This document shows, piece by piece, positions 5,545-6,351 of a stretch of DNA of 6,351 nt. Origin of the DNA: Deltaproteobacteria bacterium (GTDB lineage: Bacteria; Myxococcota_A; Polyangia; Polyangiales; Ga0077539); assembly GCA_947494865.1 (NCBI GenBank), contig CANMAT010000238.1, forward strand, positions 1-6,351, read 5' to 3'. The notes beneath the pieces were generated by a model. The model saw only the letters and a list, made by a program, of their open reading frames with translations. It had not been told where the DNA came from and did not search any database. The position numbers and the translations under genes were made by a program. The stretch's first letter is position 1. Each line of letters opens with the position of its first letter.

Positions 5545-6351
5545 TCAGAAGAAGCGGCGCTTGTTGTAGTTGCCCTCGTCGGGCCACGCGGGCCAGCTCA
5601 CCACCCAGCCCGACTTGCTGGGGGCCTCTTTGTTCTTCTTGGGATCCGGCGGCTTGCGCGTGATCTTCACGTCGTAAAAGGTCTTGAACTCCAGCTTGGC
5701 GCCCGAGAAGTAGAGCTTGCCGCCGAAGAAGGGGCCCTCCTTGTCGATGCCGATCTGGCCGCCGCCGGCGAAGCCCGCGCTGCCCTGCAGCGACACGCCC
5801 GCGGTCACCTGAACGACCCACGCCTTGCCCTCGACCTGCGCGGTGCCGCCGAAGGTGAAGCCGATCTTGCCTTCGACGGTGATGCTCCCCTCGGCGGCGC
5901 GGCCGCCGCGAATCTGGAGCGCGCCCTTCGCCCCGATGCCGCCGCTCACACCAAGCGTGAGGGCGAACACCACCTTGCCCTCGATGCCGAGGAACGACCC
6001 ACCCTCCGCGGCCCTGCGCTTGATCTTGATGAGAAAGTCGGCGATGGCGGGTGCGCACACGATCCCGAGGCCCGCGCCGCCCTTGCCCGCGGCGTTGATG
6101 AGCAGCTCGAGGAGGTCGACCTCGGCGCTCGCACCGAGGAGCGGATCGGCGGCCACCTCGAGGTCGACGTCGCGGCGCACATCGGGGCCGTCGGGGTTCT
6201 CCGCGAGCGAGCTCTGGTACTTGAAGCCCAGCCCGATCTGCGGAAACGTCACCTTCACGTTGCCGGCGTAGTAGGCGATCTTGCGAAACCAGCTCGCCGT
6301 GAGCTTCAAGAACTTCATCCACGCCGACGACTCGACGTAGGTGGTCTTGAA
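5545..6351 (-). CDS. C-terminal part of a large glycine-rich beta-repeat protein (partial)
   Basis: The minus-strand frame is open to the right edge and ends at TGA 5547-5545, giving 268 visible residues. An internal ATG at 6318 exists, but in-frame coding sequence (KTTYVESSAW) continues upstream of it, so the gene almost certainly starts outside the window. From the right edge: residues 1-66 are mixed strand; 67-115 contain the segment DPLLGASAEVDLLELLINAA (69-88) and a second hydrophobic stretch AGLGIVCAPAIADFLIKIK (93-111); 117-230 are glycine-rich alternating strands with recurring EGK/GxxxxG units (IEGKVVFALTLGVSGGIGAK, VEGKIGFTFGGTAQVEGK). The tail (231-268) is Lys/Pro-rich and ends RRFF. 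I cannot name the family. From memory, similar DPLxG plus glycine-rich strand regions occur near the C-terminus of large proteins encoded beside type VI secretion spike (VgrG/PAAR) genes. That is a weak lead, not an assignment. It converges on the SRPBCC gene with 4 bases between stops. Confidence 0.7.
   Translation of the reverse strand, partial: FKTTYVESSAWMKFLKLTASWFRKIAYYAGNVKVTFPQIGLGFKYQSSLAENPDGPDVRRDVDLEVAADPLLGASAEVDLLELLINAAGKGGAGLGIVCAPAIADFLIKIKRRAAEGGSFLGIEGKVVFALTLGVSGGIGAKGALQIRGGRAAEGSITVEGKIGFTFGGTAQVEGKAWVVQVTAGVSLQGSAGFAGGGQIGIDKEGPFFGGKLYFSGAKLEFKTFYDVKITRKPPDPKKNKEAPSKSGWVVSWPAWPDEGNYNKRRFF

Noticed and set aside
1..6351. Mobile elements, CRISPR arrays, tRNA or rRNA genes.
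   Set aside because: No transposase, terminal inverted repeats, regularly spaced repeats or tRNA/rRNA-like sequence were seen on either strand; the GC-rich runs such as GCGCGC reflect base composition.

Overview
This is a very GC-rich window from a bacterial chromosome. Real coding frames are easy to pick out because their third codon positions are almost all G or C. The gene content suggests a high-GC Gram-negative of the Myxococcota type: a PhaC-like hydrolase fused to an acyl-CoA-synthetase-like domain, a DUF5995-like domain, an Asp-box protein, and a large glycine-rich protein. Actinomycetota is the main alternative, since mycobacteria also carry the fused hydrolase/synthetase family. The taxonomic call is inference, because no rRNA or other marker is present.

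Layout, left to right: (1) the last 17 codons of a plus-strand gene (1-56). (2) A small plus-strand CoA-binding protein (62-469), five bases downstream and probably in the same operon. (3) Converging on it with an 11-base gap, a large minus-strand gene (3285 down to 481). It encodes a 934-residue protein with an N-terminal PhaC/lipase-type alpha/beta hydrolase and a C-terminal AMP-binding (ANL) domain whose signature motifs are heavily degraded. (4) A 46-base divergent intergenic region (3286-3331). (5) A plus-strand protein of unknown function with Asp-box/BNR-like motifs behind a proline-rich stretch (3332-4312). (6) A plus-strand two-domain protein, SRPBCC followed by a DUF5995-like helical domain (4392-5540). 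(7) Converging on that with a 4-base gap, the C-terminal 268 residues of a minus-strand glycine-rich beta-repeat protein that continues past the right edge (6351 down to 5545).

How the genes work together is uncertain. The hydrolase/ANL fusion, the SRPBCC (lipid or hydrophobic-ligand binding) protein and the CoA-binding protein would all fit acyl-lipid or acyl-CoA metabolism, but only genes 1-2 and possibly 5-6 are arranged as operons. There is no rRNA, tRNA, insertion sequence, CRISPR array or obvious terminator hairpin. No gene-free stretch exceeds 80 bases. The most unusual items are the degenerate ANL half of the fusion protein and the SRPBCC/DUF5995 fusion.
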